From Phlebopus portentosus (taxonomy: Eukaryota; Basidiomycota; Agaricomycetes; Boletales; Boletinellaceae): a stretch of 64,000 bases of DNA. Shown here one piece after another: positions 33,186 to 45,413 of the stretch; the stretch's first letter is position 1; the number at the start of each line of letters is the position of its first letter. The notes under the pieces were generated by a model. The model was not told the origin of the DNA and ran no database searches. It saw only the letters and a program-made list of their open reading frames with translations. A program made the position numbers and the translations under genes. The stretch is taken from positions 2,356,001-2,420,000 of the forward strand of contig JAYXKI010000004.1 of NCBI GenBank assembly GCA_037892935.1, given 5' to 3'.

Positions 33186-34160
33186 CTAAAGACGTTGGCA
33201 TACTCTTCCAGGTAAGGTGGCCACTTTGCTGCTTCCTTCATCCTCACATTCCTAACATATTCATCGTCTATCTCTTCTTTCGACAATATTAAATCACATT
33301 CATCTGGACAATGCATGAATTTGACAGATCCAATCTTCCAGTCAATCTCTGAGTTGTGTTTCTGTAACCAATTGTGACCGAGGAAGATATTGCTTGATGC
33401 CAAAGATGTGACCACTAATCAGATCTCTTCTTCATGCTTGCCAAAGAACATCTGTACTACGACATACTCCTTGATTAATCCACCCTCATTGCTAGTACCA
33501 TCAGTATTGAAGACTGGCCTAGATCAGATATATCTTTAAGTCGGGAAACCATATTGCTTAATGAAACCTTCATTGATGCAAGAGCCTGTGCACCCCGAGT
33601 CAATTAGAGTGTGAGCATCGATGAAGTTTTTATCCTCAAGGCCAGGATTTGACAGATCAACTTCATCATCGCTGGCTACCTTAGGATGTACGATGCTGAT
33701 AAAAGTGTCCAGCTCCTTTCCACCTGCCCTCCTGATGAACTGCTCCACATCCTCTATGCCTTTGCACCATACCTCAGCCGTGCATCTGCCAACCACATCC
33801 CGCACTGCTTTGGTAATATTCACCTGAGCAACAACATTCTTGTGGTAAGGTTCTTCCACCACAACCTCATTTTTTATAGTGGTTTGAATCTACTCTTCCA
33901 CTCTTAATTTGCCTTCTTGTACATCTGCTTTTCTGACAAACAAATCTTTATAGACTTTGATGTTATTGTCATCATCTTTAGATTTGTCTGGCAGCACATT
34001 GGTAAGGAGTTCTCGAAGGGTAAAACCATTGCTGATATTCACATCTTGGTATTGTACAACAGGACAATTATATTTTAACAAGTCCAATGAAAAGAGTCCT
34101 TTAGGAGACCGACCAGTCATTCCAACATCTATGCCTGGTCTGTAGGAAAACTCTTGCCTT
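33186..34160 (-). pseudogene. Pol of copy C, 5' part (protease and linker)
   Basis: Reverse-strand pol from the equivalent of copy D 54620 to the RT-proximal linker (EEYANVFS), where the 8.2 kb insertion cuts it. The protease active site Asp-Ser-Gly-Cys-Thr-Gly is retained near 33600. The downstream continuation is at 24965. Frames are broken near 33535 and 33880. Confidence 0.88.
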
Positions 34161-35499
34161 CTACCAGTTCTTCCAGCTTAGCGGGCACTGCTTGTACATT
34201 AACCTCTTCGAAGGAGGATTCCTTCACTTGGCTGAGCTCCTTGAGGAGCACTTCCCTGTCTTCTGAAACAAAGGCTGCAATAATGGTACGTATTGCTTCA
34301 TGACCTCATGGGCATTCCCTGATATAGTGGCCTACTTGGCCACACTTATAACAAGCATGTGTGCATCGCGCCTGGTTCATCATAACATCTATCGGTTGCC
34401 CTAAATCTCCGTACATTATTCCTGTCACATCACAACGATCTTGGGGGGGTGGTGCATAGGGACAAGTTGCTTGTTGGGGCAGCATAGGATGTCTCAGTGG
34501 TGGCACTGGAGTTGGCTTCATTACTGCTGAGCTTATTGTCTTTCTTCAATATTTGGCCATCAGATCTCCGATTTGACTCTCAACTCTATCTACCTTAATA
34601 ACAGCTTTCTTGAATTCCTTGTATGTTGTTGGTTTATTGGGCAATCGCATAATACCTTCAATGACCTTTGGGTTCAGCGCCCTCTTAAGATGACTCATCA
34701 GCCATTTGTCATGTGCATCCATCGCTAGTCCAGCATCCACTCGGCAGATGTCAAATTTATTGAAGAACTCATTGGCATTGAGGTCTCCTTGATACATTGT
34801 GTCTAGTCGTTCGAAAGCCTTCTGAGATCTGGCGGGGTCATCAAACAATGTATCAAGCTTCTTCAAAAAAGTGTCCTAGTTGTCCTTAAATGCCAACCAG
34901 CCATTTTCATTGACTGCTCCGCTGGTGTAACTCTCCACCCAGCTTGCAGCAGCACTGCTCTTCATGTATGACAAGGCAAACATGATTTTGCTCTTGCTTG
35001 TCCTGAACTCCGATTTGGACACGTAGATGTAGAGGCGTAGCTCTCGCTTGAAGTCCACATAATTGTGTTCGTCGTCAAAGTCTTGTGGCTTGGCAACATA
35101 GATTTTCTTTGATGCTCTCAAACCTTGGTCAGTGCCTTCACCTGCAGCCTAGAGTGCCAGTGTGACAGCCATTGCAAGATTAGTCATTGCTTCCTTTGAC
35201 AATGACATTTCTTGTTCTTCTTCTTTGCTCTCTTCATCTTCTTTACTTGGTATGAGTGGAGCTGGCTCCTGGGATTTATTGAACGATAGCGAGGGCACCA
35301 CCAAGAGAGCTGATGTTGACGCTGTTGATGTTGATGCTCCTAGTAAGGAAGCCATTGACTGTGTTGGGGTAGGGGGTGCGGTTTTATCCCACCAAGCAGT
35401 AAAGGTTTGATCGCCTGACTTGACAATGTAGTGTCCTCATGACACACTCCACCTAGTATTTGTTGAGAGAGCTGCTCATTGATCATCAGTTAGCTCCAC
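34141..35499 (-). pseudogene. Gag of copy C
   Basis: Collinear with copy D Gag on the reverse strand, beginning at GTG (35499) in the same context as copies B and D. It includes the acidic run, Gag domain (34546-35121) and zinc knuckle (CYKCGQVGHYIRECP, near 34316-34360). Several stops and frameshifts. The heptamer equivalent to D's proposed slippery site reads GAGTTTT rather than GGGTTTT. Confidence 0.88.
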
Positions 35500-35904
35500 C
35501 TTGATAGGCTGGGGGTGGGATAGGGATCGGTATATTGTTCAGACGGGACCGACTTCGGATGACTGGCTCATCTTTGAAATTGATGACTAAATGAAATGCC
35601 CCCAGGTAGATGATGAACAAGATGCTGGTTGATGACTGGACTCTATGTGTCATCTATGAGAAGGTCTGGTGCTGATTCTAAAGAAGCATGATTTGGAGCG
35701 CCACAGTGGTATTATTGAATGATACTTTGAGTACTATCAGAACACATCGGAGTCAATCGAGACTTCAATGGGCAAGATAGGGGTTTGTTGTCTACATGGT
35801 AGAAACCGAGTTTCGTTCAATGTTGTCCTTTAAAGATATACTTCAGGGGACACGTCACAGGTGAGTGCTCGACGACAACAGAATCAGGCATGAGCCAAGG
35901 GTAG

Positions 35905-35915
35905 GTCTTTCTATT
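35905..35915 (-). promoter_or_regulatory. Self-primer binding site, copy C
   Basis: Forward sequence GTCTTTCTATT here is AATAGAAAGAC on the element's strand, one base from the LTR end. It is complementary to the LTR sequence at 36131-36141, as in copies B and D. Confidence 0.75.
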
Positions 35916-35916
35916 A

Positions 35917-36375
35917 TGTTAGATGGATGGCTCAGGGGCTGAGTCGAGGCAGGCCAACACAACAACAGACAAGCATAAGTAAGTTAAACCCAGATATGTT
36001 GCTCTGATCAAGACAGCTAAGACGAGGCTTAAGTCCAGACTGTTGAACACTATGTTGAAGTGAAGGTAAGTAGAATTCTATAAACTATCAATACAAGAGT
36101 AAATACCTATGTCGAAGTGAAGGTAAGTAGAATAGAAAGACAAGGAATGAAAGAGTCAAGCTATCTACTTATATAGACTTTGAGCACATGAAAGGTCTAC
36201 TCTAATAAGAAGTCACATGATGAAGAAATGGGGTGATTAGTGAGCATTGTGAAGAATGATGGAAGGTTCCGGTAAATGGATGAGTAATTGTTAATAAGAA
36301 AAGAAAAGAAAAGAAAAGAAAATTAAAATAGAAGATGACATAAGAAAATAAAAGGAAAATGTTTGAGTCCTTACA
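35917..36375 (-). repeat. 5' LTR of chromovirus copy C (459 bp)
   Basis: Reverse strand TGTAAGGACT (36375) to CTAACA (35917), same length as the LTRs of copy D, two copies of the 58 bp unit, and an AAAAG run near 36298. The neighbouring base block on the right (36376-36380, CCCAT) is copy F protease sequence; the partner duplication is lost at the damaged 3' end of copy C. Confidence 0.93.
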
Positions 36376-36930
36376 CCCATGCACCCCAAATCAATCAATA
36401 CATGAGCATCAATGAAGTTTTCTTCTTCGAGAATAGGATTAGACAAGTCAACTTCATCATCACCAGCTACCTTTGAGTGTACTATGCTGATGAAAGTGTC
36501 CAACTTCTTTCCACCTGTCTTTTTGATGAAATGCTCTGCATCCTCTATGCCCTCGCACCAAAACTCCACTGTGCACCTGCTGACCGTATCCCACACTACT
36601 TCAGTAACATCTGCCTGAGCAACAACATTCTTGCAGTAAGGTTCTCCCACCACAACCTCATTTTTTATAGTAGTTTGAATCCACTCTTCTACACTCAACT
36701 TATTTGAATCACCTTCTTGCGCATTCACTCTTCTGACAAACAAATCTTTATAGACTTTGAAGTTATTGTCAACCTCTTCAGATTCATTTGGCAACACATC
36801 AGTAAGGAGTTTTCAAAGGGTAAAACTGTTGCTGATATTTGCATCTTGGTATTGTACAACAGGACGATTATATTTTAATGAGTTCAATGAAAAGAGTCCT
36901 TTAGGAAGCTAACAGTCATCCCAATGTCTA
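36376..36930 (-). pseudogene. Pol of copy F, N-terminal fragment
   Basis: Reverse-strand pol from the first residues (LNSLKYNR..) to the protease motif (IDLGCMG, where the usual Asp-Ser-Gly reads Asp-Leu-Gly), ending exactly at copy C's LTR. The rest of copy F pol is not in the window. Internal frameshift near 36800. Confidence 0.85.
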
Positions 36931-38223
36931 CGCCTGGTCTTCCAGAAAACTCTCACCCTCTACTAGTTCTTCCAGCTTAGTGGGCACTGCTCGCACATCG
37001 ACATCTTCAAAGGAGGATTCCTTCACTTGGCTGAACTCTTCAAGAAGTGCTTCCCTGTCTTCTAGAATGAAGGCTGCAATGATGGCACATATTGCATCAT
37101 GACCTTGTGGGCATTCCCTGATGAAGTGGCCTACTTGGCCACACTTGTAGCATGCATGGTTATGACATGCTTAGTTTATGACAATGTCCATTGGTTGACC
37201 CAGTCCTCTGTACATCACTCCTGTTGCATTGCAACAATCATTCTGGGGAGGCAGTGCATATGGGTGTGTCACCTGTTGAGGCTACATGGGGCATCTGAGC
37301 GGTGGTGCAGGCACTGGCCTTGGAGTTGTCAAGCTTACTGCTTTCTTCCAATGCTTAGCCATCAGTTTCCTGATCTGTCGTTCGACCCTGTCTACTTTGA
37401 TGGTGGCCTTCTTGAATTCTGCATACATCATCAGTTTGTTGGGTAGCCATATAATGTCTTTGATAACCTTTGGATTCAACACCCTCTTAAGACAACTCAT
37501 CAACCACTCATCATGTGCCTCTGTCACTAGGCCAGCATCCACCTGGCAGATGTTGAACTTATTAAAGAATTTATCAGCATTGAGGTCTCCTTAATACATC
37601 ATGTTGAGCCATTTGAAGGCCTTCTGGGATCAGGTAGGGTTGTCAAATAATGTATTAAGCTTCTTCAGAAAAGCATCCTAGTTGTTCTTAAATGCTAATT
37701 GGCCATTTTTGTCAACTGCTTCACTGGTGTAGCTTTCTGCCCAACTTGCAGCTACACTATCCTTCATGTACAACAATGCAAAAAGAATCTTGCTCTTGCT
37801 CATCCTGAACTCCAATTTGGATGAGTAGATGTAGAGGCACAACTCCCGCTTGAAATCTACATTGTTGTGTATGCCATCAAAGTTATATAGTTTAGCAACA
37901 TGGACCTTCTTTGGCACCTTCGACCCTTGGTTCATGCCTTCGCCTGCAGCCTGAAGTGTCAGTGCAATAGCTATTGTGAGATCTATCATGGCTTCCTTCA
38001 ACAATGACATCTCTTGTTCTTCCTCTTCATCATCTTCATCTTCCTCTTCCTTCACTCTTCAGTAAAGGGACTTTCCTCCCCTCTCAGAATACCAGTGCTT
38101 AGCAGAGTCATCTCAGTAGGTGCTGAAGACTTAATCACCCGACTTGATGATGTAGTGTCCTTGTAATGCACTCCACCTAGTGTTTGTCAGGAGAGTGGCT
38201 CACTGATCATCAGTTAGCTCCAT
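36930..38223 (-). pseudogene. Gag of copy F
   Basis: Diverged Gag with the same segment order as copy D. The start triplet is ATG (38223, MELTDD), whereas copies B, C and D have GTG. The acidic run, Gag domain (38055-37680) and following region (37542-37282) are readable between stops. The zinc knuckle near 37115-37160 keeps its outline. Confidence 0.83.
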
Positions 38224-38608
38224 CTTGATAGGCTGGAGGTGGAACAGGGATTGGTATGTTGTTCAGATAGGACCAACCTTGGATGAATGGCTCATCCTTA
38301 AAATTGATTATTAAATGAAAAGCCCTGAGGTAGATGATAAATAAGATGCTGGTCAATAACTGGACTCTATGCATCACCCATGAGAACGTCTAGTGTTGGT
38401 TCTAAAGAAGGGTGATACAGAGTGCCACAGTGGTGTACTATCAGAACACGTTGGAGTTAATTAGACCTCAATGGGCAAGATAGGGGTTTGTTGTCTGCAC
38501 AGCAGAAACCGGGTTTTGTTCAATGTTGTCCTTTAAAGATATACTTCAGGGGACACATTACAGGTGAGCACTCGATGACAATGGAATCAGGCATGGGCCA
38601 AAGGTAGG

Positions 38609-38619
38609 ATCTTACTATT
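38609..38619 (-). promoter_or_regulatory. Self-primer binding site, copy F (variant)
   Basis: On the element's strand AATAGTAAGAT, one base after the LTR. It differs from the other copies at two positions, and the LTR partner at 38840-38850 (ATCTTACTATT on the element's strand) differs at the two matching positions, keeping 11/11 pairing. Confidence 0.8.
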
Positions 38620-38620
38620 A

Positions 38621-39085
38621 TGTTAGGCAGACAGCTCAGAGGCTGAGTCGAGGCAGGCCAATATAACAACAAACAAGTGTAGACGAGATAATCTCAAATA
38701 TGTTGCTCAGATCAAGACAGCTAAGACAAGGCTTAAGTTCAGACTGTCGAACGCTAAGTCATTGTGGTGGTAAGTAGAATTCACAACTAAATAATACAAG
38801 GAATAGAGTAAGTACCTAAGTCATTGTGATGGTAAGTAGAATAGTAAGATGAGGGATCAAAAAGTCAAACTAGCTACTTATATATATAGCACTTGTGGGA
38901 AAGGTCTACTCTATTAGAGAGTCACATGATAAAGGAGTGGAGTGATTAGTGAGCATTGTGGAGAACAATGGAAAGTTCCAGTAAATGGATGAATAATCAT
39001 TAGTAAAAAAATAAAAGAAAAGAAAAAGGAAATTAAAATAGAAGATGATATAAGAAAATAAAAGGAAAATGTTCGAGTCTTTACA
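38621..39085 (-). repeat. 5' LTR of chromovirus copy F (465 bp)
   Basis: Reverse strand TGTAAAGACT (39085) to CTAACA (38621). It has a TATA run (near 38878-38889), a variant primer sequence and a diverged two-copy 58 bp unit. It abuts third-family RT sequence on the right (GTCAT, 39086-39090). Confidence 0.9.
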
Positions 39086-40348
39086 GTCATAATGTTTGAA
39101 ATGAAGAACTCACCTGCAGTATTCCAACAATTCATGAATGATAACTTCAAATATTGGCTCAGAATAGAAGAGGCACTAAACTACCTAGATGACCTTATTG
39201 GCCAAGCGCAAACTGAAGAGGAGCACTGGACACTCCTCAGAACAATTCTACAGAAATGCCGGAAACTCGACATCTACCTCAAAATTGAGAAATGTCATTT
39301 CCTTCAAACCCAACTCAACTACCTGGGATTTGTAGTAGAAATAAAAGGCATCCAAATGGATCCTTACAAACTCAATGTAATACGAGAATGGCCAACACCA
39401 AAGACAAAATGACAGATCCAAAAGTTCCAAGGCTTTTGCAACTTCTACTGAAGATTTATTAGGAACTATGCTAATTTATATACACCTATTAGCAAACTTA
39501 TCAAGAAGGATCACAAGTTCATTTGGACAGAAGTACAGGACAAAGCTTTTGAAAGTATCAAGAAGGCATTTGAAACTGAAGTGGCATTGGCAATGCCAAA
39601 GCCAGACAAACTATATACATTGGAAACTGATGCATCCAATGTAGCAATTGGTGCAGTCTTATAACAAGAAGATGACCAAGGAGAACTGAGACCTTTAGGT
39701 TTCATGTCAAAGACACTATCAAGTGCTCAACAAAACTATCTGACACATGACAAAGAGATGCTAGCAATTATGGAAGCACTCGGACATTGGAGACACTTAT
39801 TAGAAGAAACAAAAGAACTAATAACCATCTAAAGCAATTATGCAAACCTTCAATACTTCATGACAGCACAGAATCTAACAAGACATCAAGCAAGATGGGC
39901 ATTAGAGTTATCATGATATAACTTCAAGATTCTCCATTGGCCAGGCAAGAAGAATTAGGCAGATGCACTATCACAATGAGCCAATTATATGTCAGAGGAC
40001 AAGGATAACTTAGGAGTTACTCTACTACCACCTGATATAATCAAGCAGCAGACATTGTGACAAACTGAGATCAATGGTCTATACAGGCTAGAAACAGAAA
40101 TGGTCACTATCTCTAATCCGATCATTCGAATGATCAAGAGACACTACAATACCAAGGAGGCCAAGAAGGAAATATTGGCGATTAAGAAGAGCAATGGCTA
40201 CAGTTACAGGAATGGCTTGCACTATATAACCAATGCATTATATGTCCCACCATCCACCAACCTAAAAGCATTGCTAATCCAAAGGTGCCATGACCACAAG
40301 CTCACAGGCCACCTAGGAGTAGAAAAGACTATAGAGCTTATAAAGCGA
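39086..40348 (+). pseudogene. Third-family Ty3/gypsy pol fragment (RT, RNase H, integrase zinc finger)
   Basis: Forward sequence starting inside RT, where copy F inserted (FEMKNSPAVFQQFMND), with YLDD in EEALNYLDDLI at about 39176. It runs through the RT thumb, RNase H (LETDASNVAIGAVL, HDKEMLAIMEAL) and the connection region to the integrase zinc finger (CHDHKLTGHLGVEKT). It ends exactly at the E2 LTR. It differs clearly from the other two families. At least six in-frame stops (for example after about 39410, 39660 and 39830) make it dead. It is the oldest, outermost layer of the nest at the right of the window. Confidence 0.9.
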
Positions 40349-41976
40349 TGAAGAGTAAGTCTGAAGCTTGGGAACGTACGGAGTCGTTACGACCAGTTCC
40401 GCGGTGTTCCGACTGGTTTCGCTCGGTTTCGACTGGTTTCGCTCGAACGAGTAGACTTAGCAAGAACGCCATAGTCCAGATGGCACGTGCACCGTTCTTT
40501 GATCGGCCATCAAGATGGGAGAATCACGGCATCGAGTTTGCACGCATCGATCACAAGTCTCCGGACCTCGGACCCGCATTCCAGACAAAGAGATTTGACC
40601 CTGCAACCTCGTCCTCAGTCCCTCTCCTTTGTTAAACATCGCAGACTTACTTTGTCAGGCTAGCCAGAGCCCTTCCGAGTCATTTCCCCGAGTTCCGCTT
40701 CGTTCTGCTCAAAGAGACCCGGTTCCGAAGGTTCCGCACATTTTCTGACCTTTCTATATGCGTCCCCTTTAATCCATTATGCTCTCATTCCAGACATGCT
40801 TAGTATTGTTTCTTTTGACCTATGTGTCTCTTAAACCATTCCTATGCGCTCCTCTCCTTTGTAGATAGCGATATGCGTTCCCTTTTCTTTATGACGTAGG
40901 TTCTCTGACCGCTGGGAGGCTCAGTCTTAGACGTTTAGTATAAATATAGCACGACTCTCGTAGTAGAGAGACAGCTTAGTCGGAGCTGAGTGGGAGCTTA
41001 GCTTGCAGTTCTCACATCGTCTCAAAGCCTCTCGACCTCTAGTCTACTTGTTCGTAGTGGACTCTCTCGTCTCTATAGTCTAATATATGACATTTCGTGT
41101 TCTGTACAGTCGATTGGTGATCTCTCTTCGCAGTAGAGCCGTTCGTGCGTTCGTATAGTTCGCCGTCATCGTATAAAGGCTTCTCTATCTTCTCTCACCC
41201 GAAACAAGATCCCCTCACGTGTTTCGATCCGTTTTGCCCGGTTTCGCTCGTAACCCAGTTACTCTGCGTACCGCTCGCATTTGGTCTCGCAACACCTTCT
41301 CCTCTCCATTGTCGTCGGGAAAGGACACCATATCACCTCTTTCCTCTTGACTTTCCACTCTCCGCTTCCTCAAGACCAGCCCAGTGCTATTCCGCATCGT
41401 TTCGATTGGAAACGGTCGGTTTAATCATCCCACACATATCCTTGGATTCTCTCAGTCCCCTTCTGTCATCGTTTCGCACCTCCATCCCTTGCATCACATT
41501 TCGACTCACTCAGCAATTGTCCTTCGTCCATCGTATCGCGTTTCGAATCGTTACGCCGCGTTCTGACACTTTAGACTACGAGTGAGATCGGCTGCAGTCG
41601 CTTGCCAGTGTGTTAGCACAGTCGATTAGTCACGTTCGGGTTGGTGGTTTGACTAGCGTAGCTTAGTTAGTTTAGTTCTTGTGCCTTGGGTTAGTCGGCT
41701 TTAGTCCAGAGCTCGCAGCTGAGCCGGAGAGTTGATTTAACCTTTGCACCGCCACCGACGATCTCGGGAGAAGCCTACCCTCGGAATTCCTCCTCGAGCG
41801 CTTCCCTCATATCCCCGGTTCTCACCAAGCCCTTCCATTGTCTATCCCTATTTCCCTCCACTCCTTCGTGCCCTTAGCTCGGGTGTAATTCTCTGCTGAC
41901 CGTTTGAAGGTATTCTAGGGCAGCCCCTCGAACTATACACTCCCTGTCCGGCATCAGAACGTCCACAGGAGTTTCA
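40349..41976 (+). repeat. 5' LTR of long-LTR element E2 (1628 bp)
   Basis: TGAAGAGTAAG to CACAGGAGTTTCA, highly similar to the other copies of this LTR. A TATA box is present near 40942. It is preceded by GCGA (40345-40348), the probable target duplication, and followed by internal sequence AGTGGAGCCC shared with element E. Confidence 0.92.
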
Positions 41977-42436
41977 AGTGGAGCCCACGGCGAGGCAGAT
42001 TTCACTGTCCAACCATTACAAATACCCCGCCAAATTTGTCTAGCAGACGAGTTACACGTAGCCAATCCGCTCGAGTCCCTGTAGAACATCAGGTTTTGCC
42101 GCTGACTCGAAGGCCTAGGATTGTCAATCGCAACATACGTTCCACTGTGGAAAATGCGGAACACAGCGAAACACCCTTGCGACAATCCGTTAGCGCCATT
42201 CCTTCCAACACCGATTCCCTAGATCATTCCCCATCTACCATCGCCGATTCAGAACTCCCCAACCTCTCATCCGTGCCAGCTTCCTCCCCAGGCTCACCGA
42301 ACAGACCAGCTAGCCCGCCTACCAATTACCAACTACCTACCAGAACTCAACAGATCTTAGCCAGCAATGCAGCGATAATAGCTCGTCTGTCTGCTAACGC
42401 TAACGTATTACAACAACTTACAAATCGACAAACCGC
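41977..42436 (+). other. E2 leader, open in a Gag-like frame without ATG
   Basis: Internal sequence directly after the LTR. One frame is open through the sequence SSRRVTRSQSARVPVEHQVL to NVLQQLTNRQTA at 42436 but has no ATG. In element E the same frame runs straight into Gag (MAYQPPSRG). Here it is cut by a solo LTR at the position of the Gag start. A primer-binding site may begin at TGGAGCCCAC (41979). Confidence 0.65.
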
Positions 42437-43781
42437 TGTAAGAAGCATCGACACGCTAGGTCCGAGATCGCGCACGTGACACGTGTTCCGCGGTGATCAG
42501 CATCGTAACAGCGGAACTCAGTGCGGATCGATTTGATTCGAAGTGGAACGGACTACTGTAGCCTCTCGCACTCGACCGCTGCGTAGGAAGAACCTTCGGA
42601 CGCTCGAGCCACCCAGTTGAAAACTTACAAAGGCTGACTTAGCTAGCTCGTCTTACTAAACCCAGGCACGAGAGGTAAATTGAAGGATCCGCAATCGGCC
42701 CCCGACACCTCCCAAGTTTCGACCCGACGCGACGCACTCCGGCTTTTCCCCTTTTGAGTCCCATATGCGTTCATATTTTGTTTTGTTCCTTATGATTCTT
42801 ATGCTCATTATTCCGTGTGCGCTCACATGTCGTATTATGCTCTATGGTCATTATCTCGCCACCTTCCAGATATGCTCACCTCGTACCTTGTTCCCGTGCA
42901 TTCCCTTATGATTTTCACTTCCGATTTCCTTTCGTTATGCTCCCTGACGCTCCGATGGCTCAGGTTCGGACAAAGTTATAAATAGGCGAGCAACTTGTAG
43001 TAGGAGCCCAGTTTTAGCCCGGAGAGTTTTAGCAGAAAACAGTTTAGCTCGGGCTTGAACCCACTTCAGCTACAGTCGAGACCAATTCGACTCTTCCTGT
43101 ACTCTCCTCGACTCTATCTCCCACAAATACACGATAGTTCTGTCTCATACGCCTCGAGTCTCCTGCTCTGCAGCCGTACCCGAGCCCAGTGTGATCAGTT
43201 CAACCCGTGTTGAAGTCAGAGACCCTCATCTCTCCTCCCTACGCCTCTATGCAAGGTCTCACTTGAGTCCCTTGCGTATCGCTTCGTTCCGCGTCGTATA
43301 GCTCCGTTTCGCTTCGTAACCCACCGAAACTCGTCGTAACTCGTCGTAACCCATTATATCGTGTCGGATCCTCGAAGGGATCACCTTCGAATCGTCAGCG
43401 CTTAGGGGAGGTCCTTCTCTAAGCTTCGTCCCATCGTCTTCCGCCTCCAGGGTTCGAATCCATCGAGGGATTACCTGTGAGGACATCGATTACCTTCGCA
43501 CCGCCACCGCCAATCCCCCTTGCTTCGACTTCTCTCGCCTTGCTTCTTTGCCTATCTCCTTTAATCCAATCCCCCCCCCTCGCATACATCCAGCAGCCTT
43601 CAATCCCATTTCTCCTCCATCCCTTCCGGAACCGCTCCGGAACCCAGATCGACGCATCAGCGCTTCTCTAGTTTTCCCCCCCCCAAGAGTCACCCTTCTC
43701 TTTCCACTCGTTTTAATCTTACCGAACAGCCCCCAAGAACTGTGACACTCCTCAGCTATCAGACAGTGCACAGGAGTTTCA
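42437..43781 (+). mobile_element. Solo LTR of a related LTR family (1345 bp) at the Gag start of E2
   Basis: TGTAAGAAGCATC to CACAGGAGTTTCA, flanked by CCGC at 42433-42436 and 43782-43785. Comparison with element E (47494-47510), which has the empty site, confirms a precise insertion with a 4-bp duplication. The end sequence is shared with the 1628 bp LTR but the body differs, so it is a related yet separate family. TATA-like TTATAAATAG lies near 42976. Direction is inferred from the shared 3' end. Confidence 0.85.
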
Positions 43782-43786
43782 CCGCA

Positions 43787-45413
43787 ATGGCGTACCAACC
43801 GCCCTCGCGTGGGGACAAACGTGCCCCAACGTTTGACGGCTCAGAACCAAAGGAACTCCCTAGGTTCTTCGAAGACGTTGCAGAAATCGCAAGACAGGCC
43901 ACGTGGAACGATAGAGATCACATCCGAAAGTTCTTGTACTATGCAAAGACCGATGTCGCGGAACTTTGGGAGACTACCAACGAGATTAACGACCCAAACC
44001 CTGATGTGGAGACGGTGAAGAGAGAGATTATAGCTCTATACCCGAGTCTCACGGTAGGGAAACGCTACTCCAAGGGAGAACTGGAGCATTTGGTCGTAGA
44101 ACGGGCGAAGAAAGGGATCAAGAACCGAGAAGACCTAGGCGAATATCATCGAGAATTCGTCAGGCGCTCTAAGTATCTTATAACGAACGGAAAGATCTTG
44201 GAGTCCCAAGCTGACGAGATGTTCCTGATGGGAATTACAGGAGACCTTAGAGAGGCGCTCATTCGTCGTATCGAGATCAAGCTACCAGACCACGATTCGT
44301 CTACGCCTTACAAGATTAAGGACGTGCTCGAACATTCAAATTTCGTGCTGGGAGGAAAGATTGTGGGCAGTTTCGGCAGTAACTTTCCACCCCCAGCTAC
44401 CGGAGAAGCTTTGACAAGTATCGTGAAGAAGGAAGAAGTGGATTTGGCCAAGGTAATGGATACATTGAAGAGTTTTCAGGTTACGCTCGACGCCCTGAGC
44501 AAGGGGAACGTTCCGCATCGACCAGGGGCGGAACGTAGCGAAACTCCACGAAACCCAGTTTGCAACTTCTGCGGCAAAGCAGGACACTATATTCGATCGT
44601 GTACGAAGGTTCTCGAGTACATCCAAGCTGGAAAGTGCGTTAGGAGCCAGGATGGAAGGATTGTGTTGCTGAATGGCGGTCTCATTACGAGGTCGCTACC
44701 GGGGAACAATCTCAAAGAACGAATCGATAGCTTTCATGCTAAAGCCCCGGCGACACACACAGTAGGGATGGTCGAGTCGGTCACGCCCGCATATAGCCAT
44801 CAAGCTGGTCCAGCGTACGCATATAGTCACGACGAAGAAGATCAGGACGAGCAGGAAAACTACGACATCGAACGTTTGGAGATTTTGATTAACGAGGCGA
44901 AGAAGAAGGCAGCTGGTGGACGAAGAACGAAGCCCGATGGCGTAGAGATCCCTAGAGTTCAGCCTCATAAGAAGGCGCAGGCGAAACCGCAGCCCGCGCC
45001 ACCGAGTGGCGCGCGGCCCTCGACAAGGTCACTCCAGTCACCGCAGCAGGACAACATTACCAGGAAATCACAACCCCAGTATAAATACATCGTACCAATA
45101 GAAGACTCGAGCGCAGTCTCCAACATTCTGACTCGTACCCTCGATACCTCTATCACCATCAGCCAACGTGAACTCCTCTCAATCGCCCCGGACGTTAGGA
45201 AACAGATGAAGGAGCTGACGACGGCGAAGAGATACAACACGGCTGAAGTCAAATACGGTGAGGTCGTAGATGATTCACTTATGTTACAAGTTGGGCATTT
45301 CGCGTCGGAACAAGTCAAAACAGGCGAAACACTTTCGACGGAGGAAATACTGGCACTCAGTGGACAAGGCGTTGCCGCAGAGGCATCCATGCCCCTCAGG
45401 ACCGTTAGCGCGT
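43787..45413 (+). CDS. Gag-protease start of E2, uninterrupted but cut by element E
   Basis: ATG at 43787 (MAYQPPSRGDKRAPTFDG) opens a 542-codon stretch with no stop until element E's LTR. It has a Gag domain (about residues 10-190), a linker, a CCHC zinc knuckle (CNFCGKAGHYIRSC, about 44561-44604), an acidic and then basic Pro-rich region, and a segment leading to the protease, which is not reached. The homologous frame in element E has two stops, so E2 is the better guide to the Gag sequence. The frame runs on into the LTR to 45700, adding unrelated residues. Function: capsid and RNA-binding protein of the retroelement. Confidence 0.9.

Noticed and set aside
24964..33186. CACTA (EnSpm) classification of the 8.2 kb insertion
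   Set aside because: CACTA appears at the right junction only because the host pol sequence reads CACTAAAG; the element's own ends do not begin CACTA.
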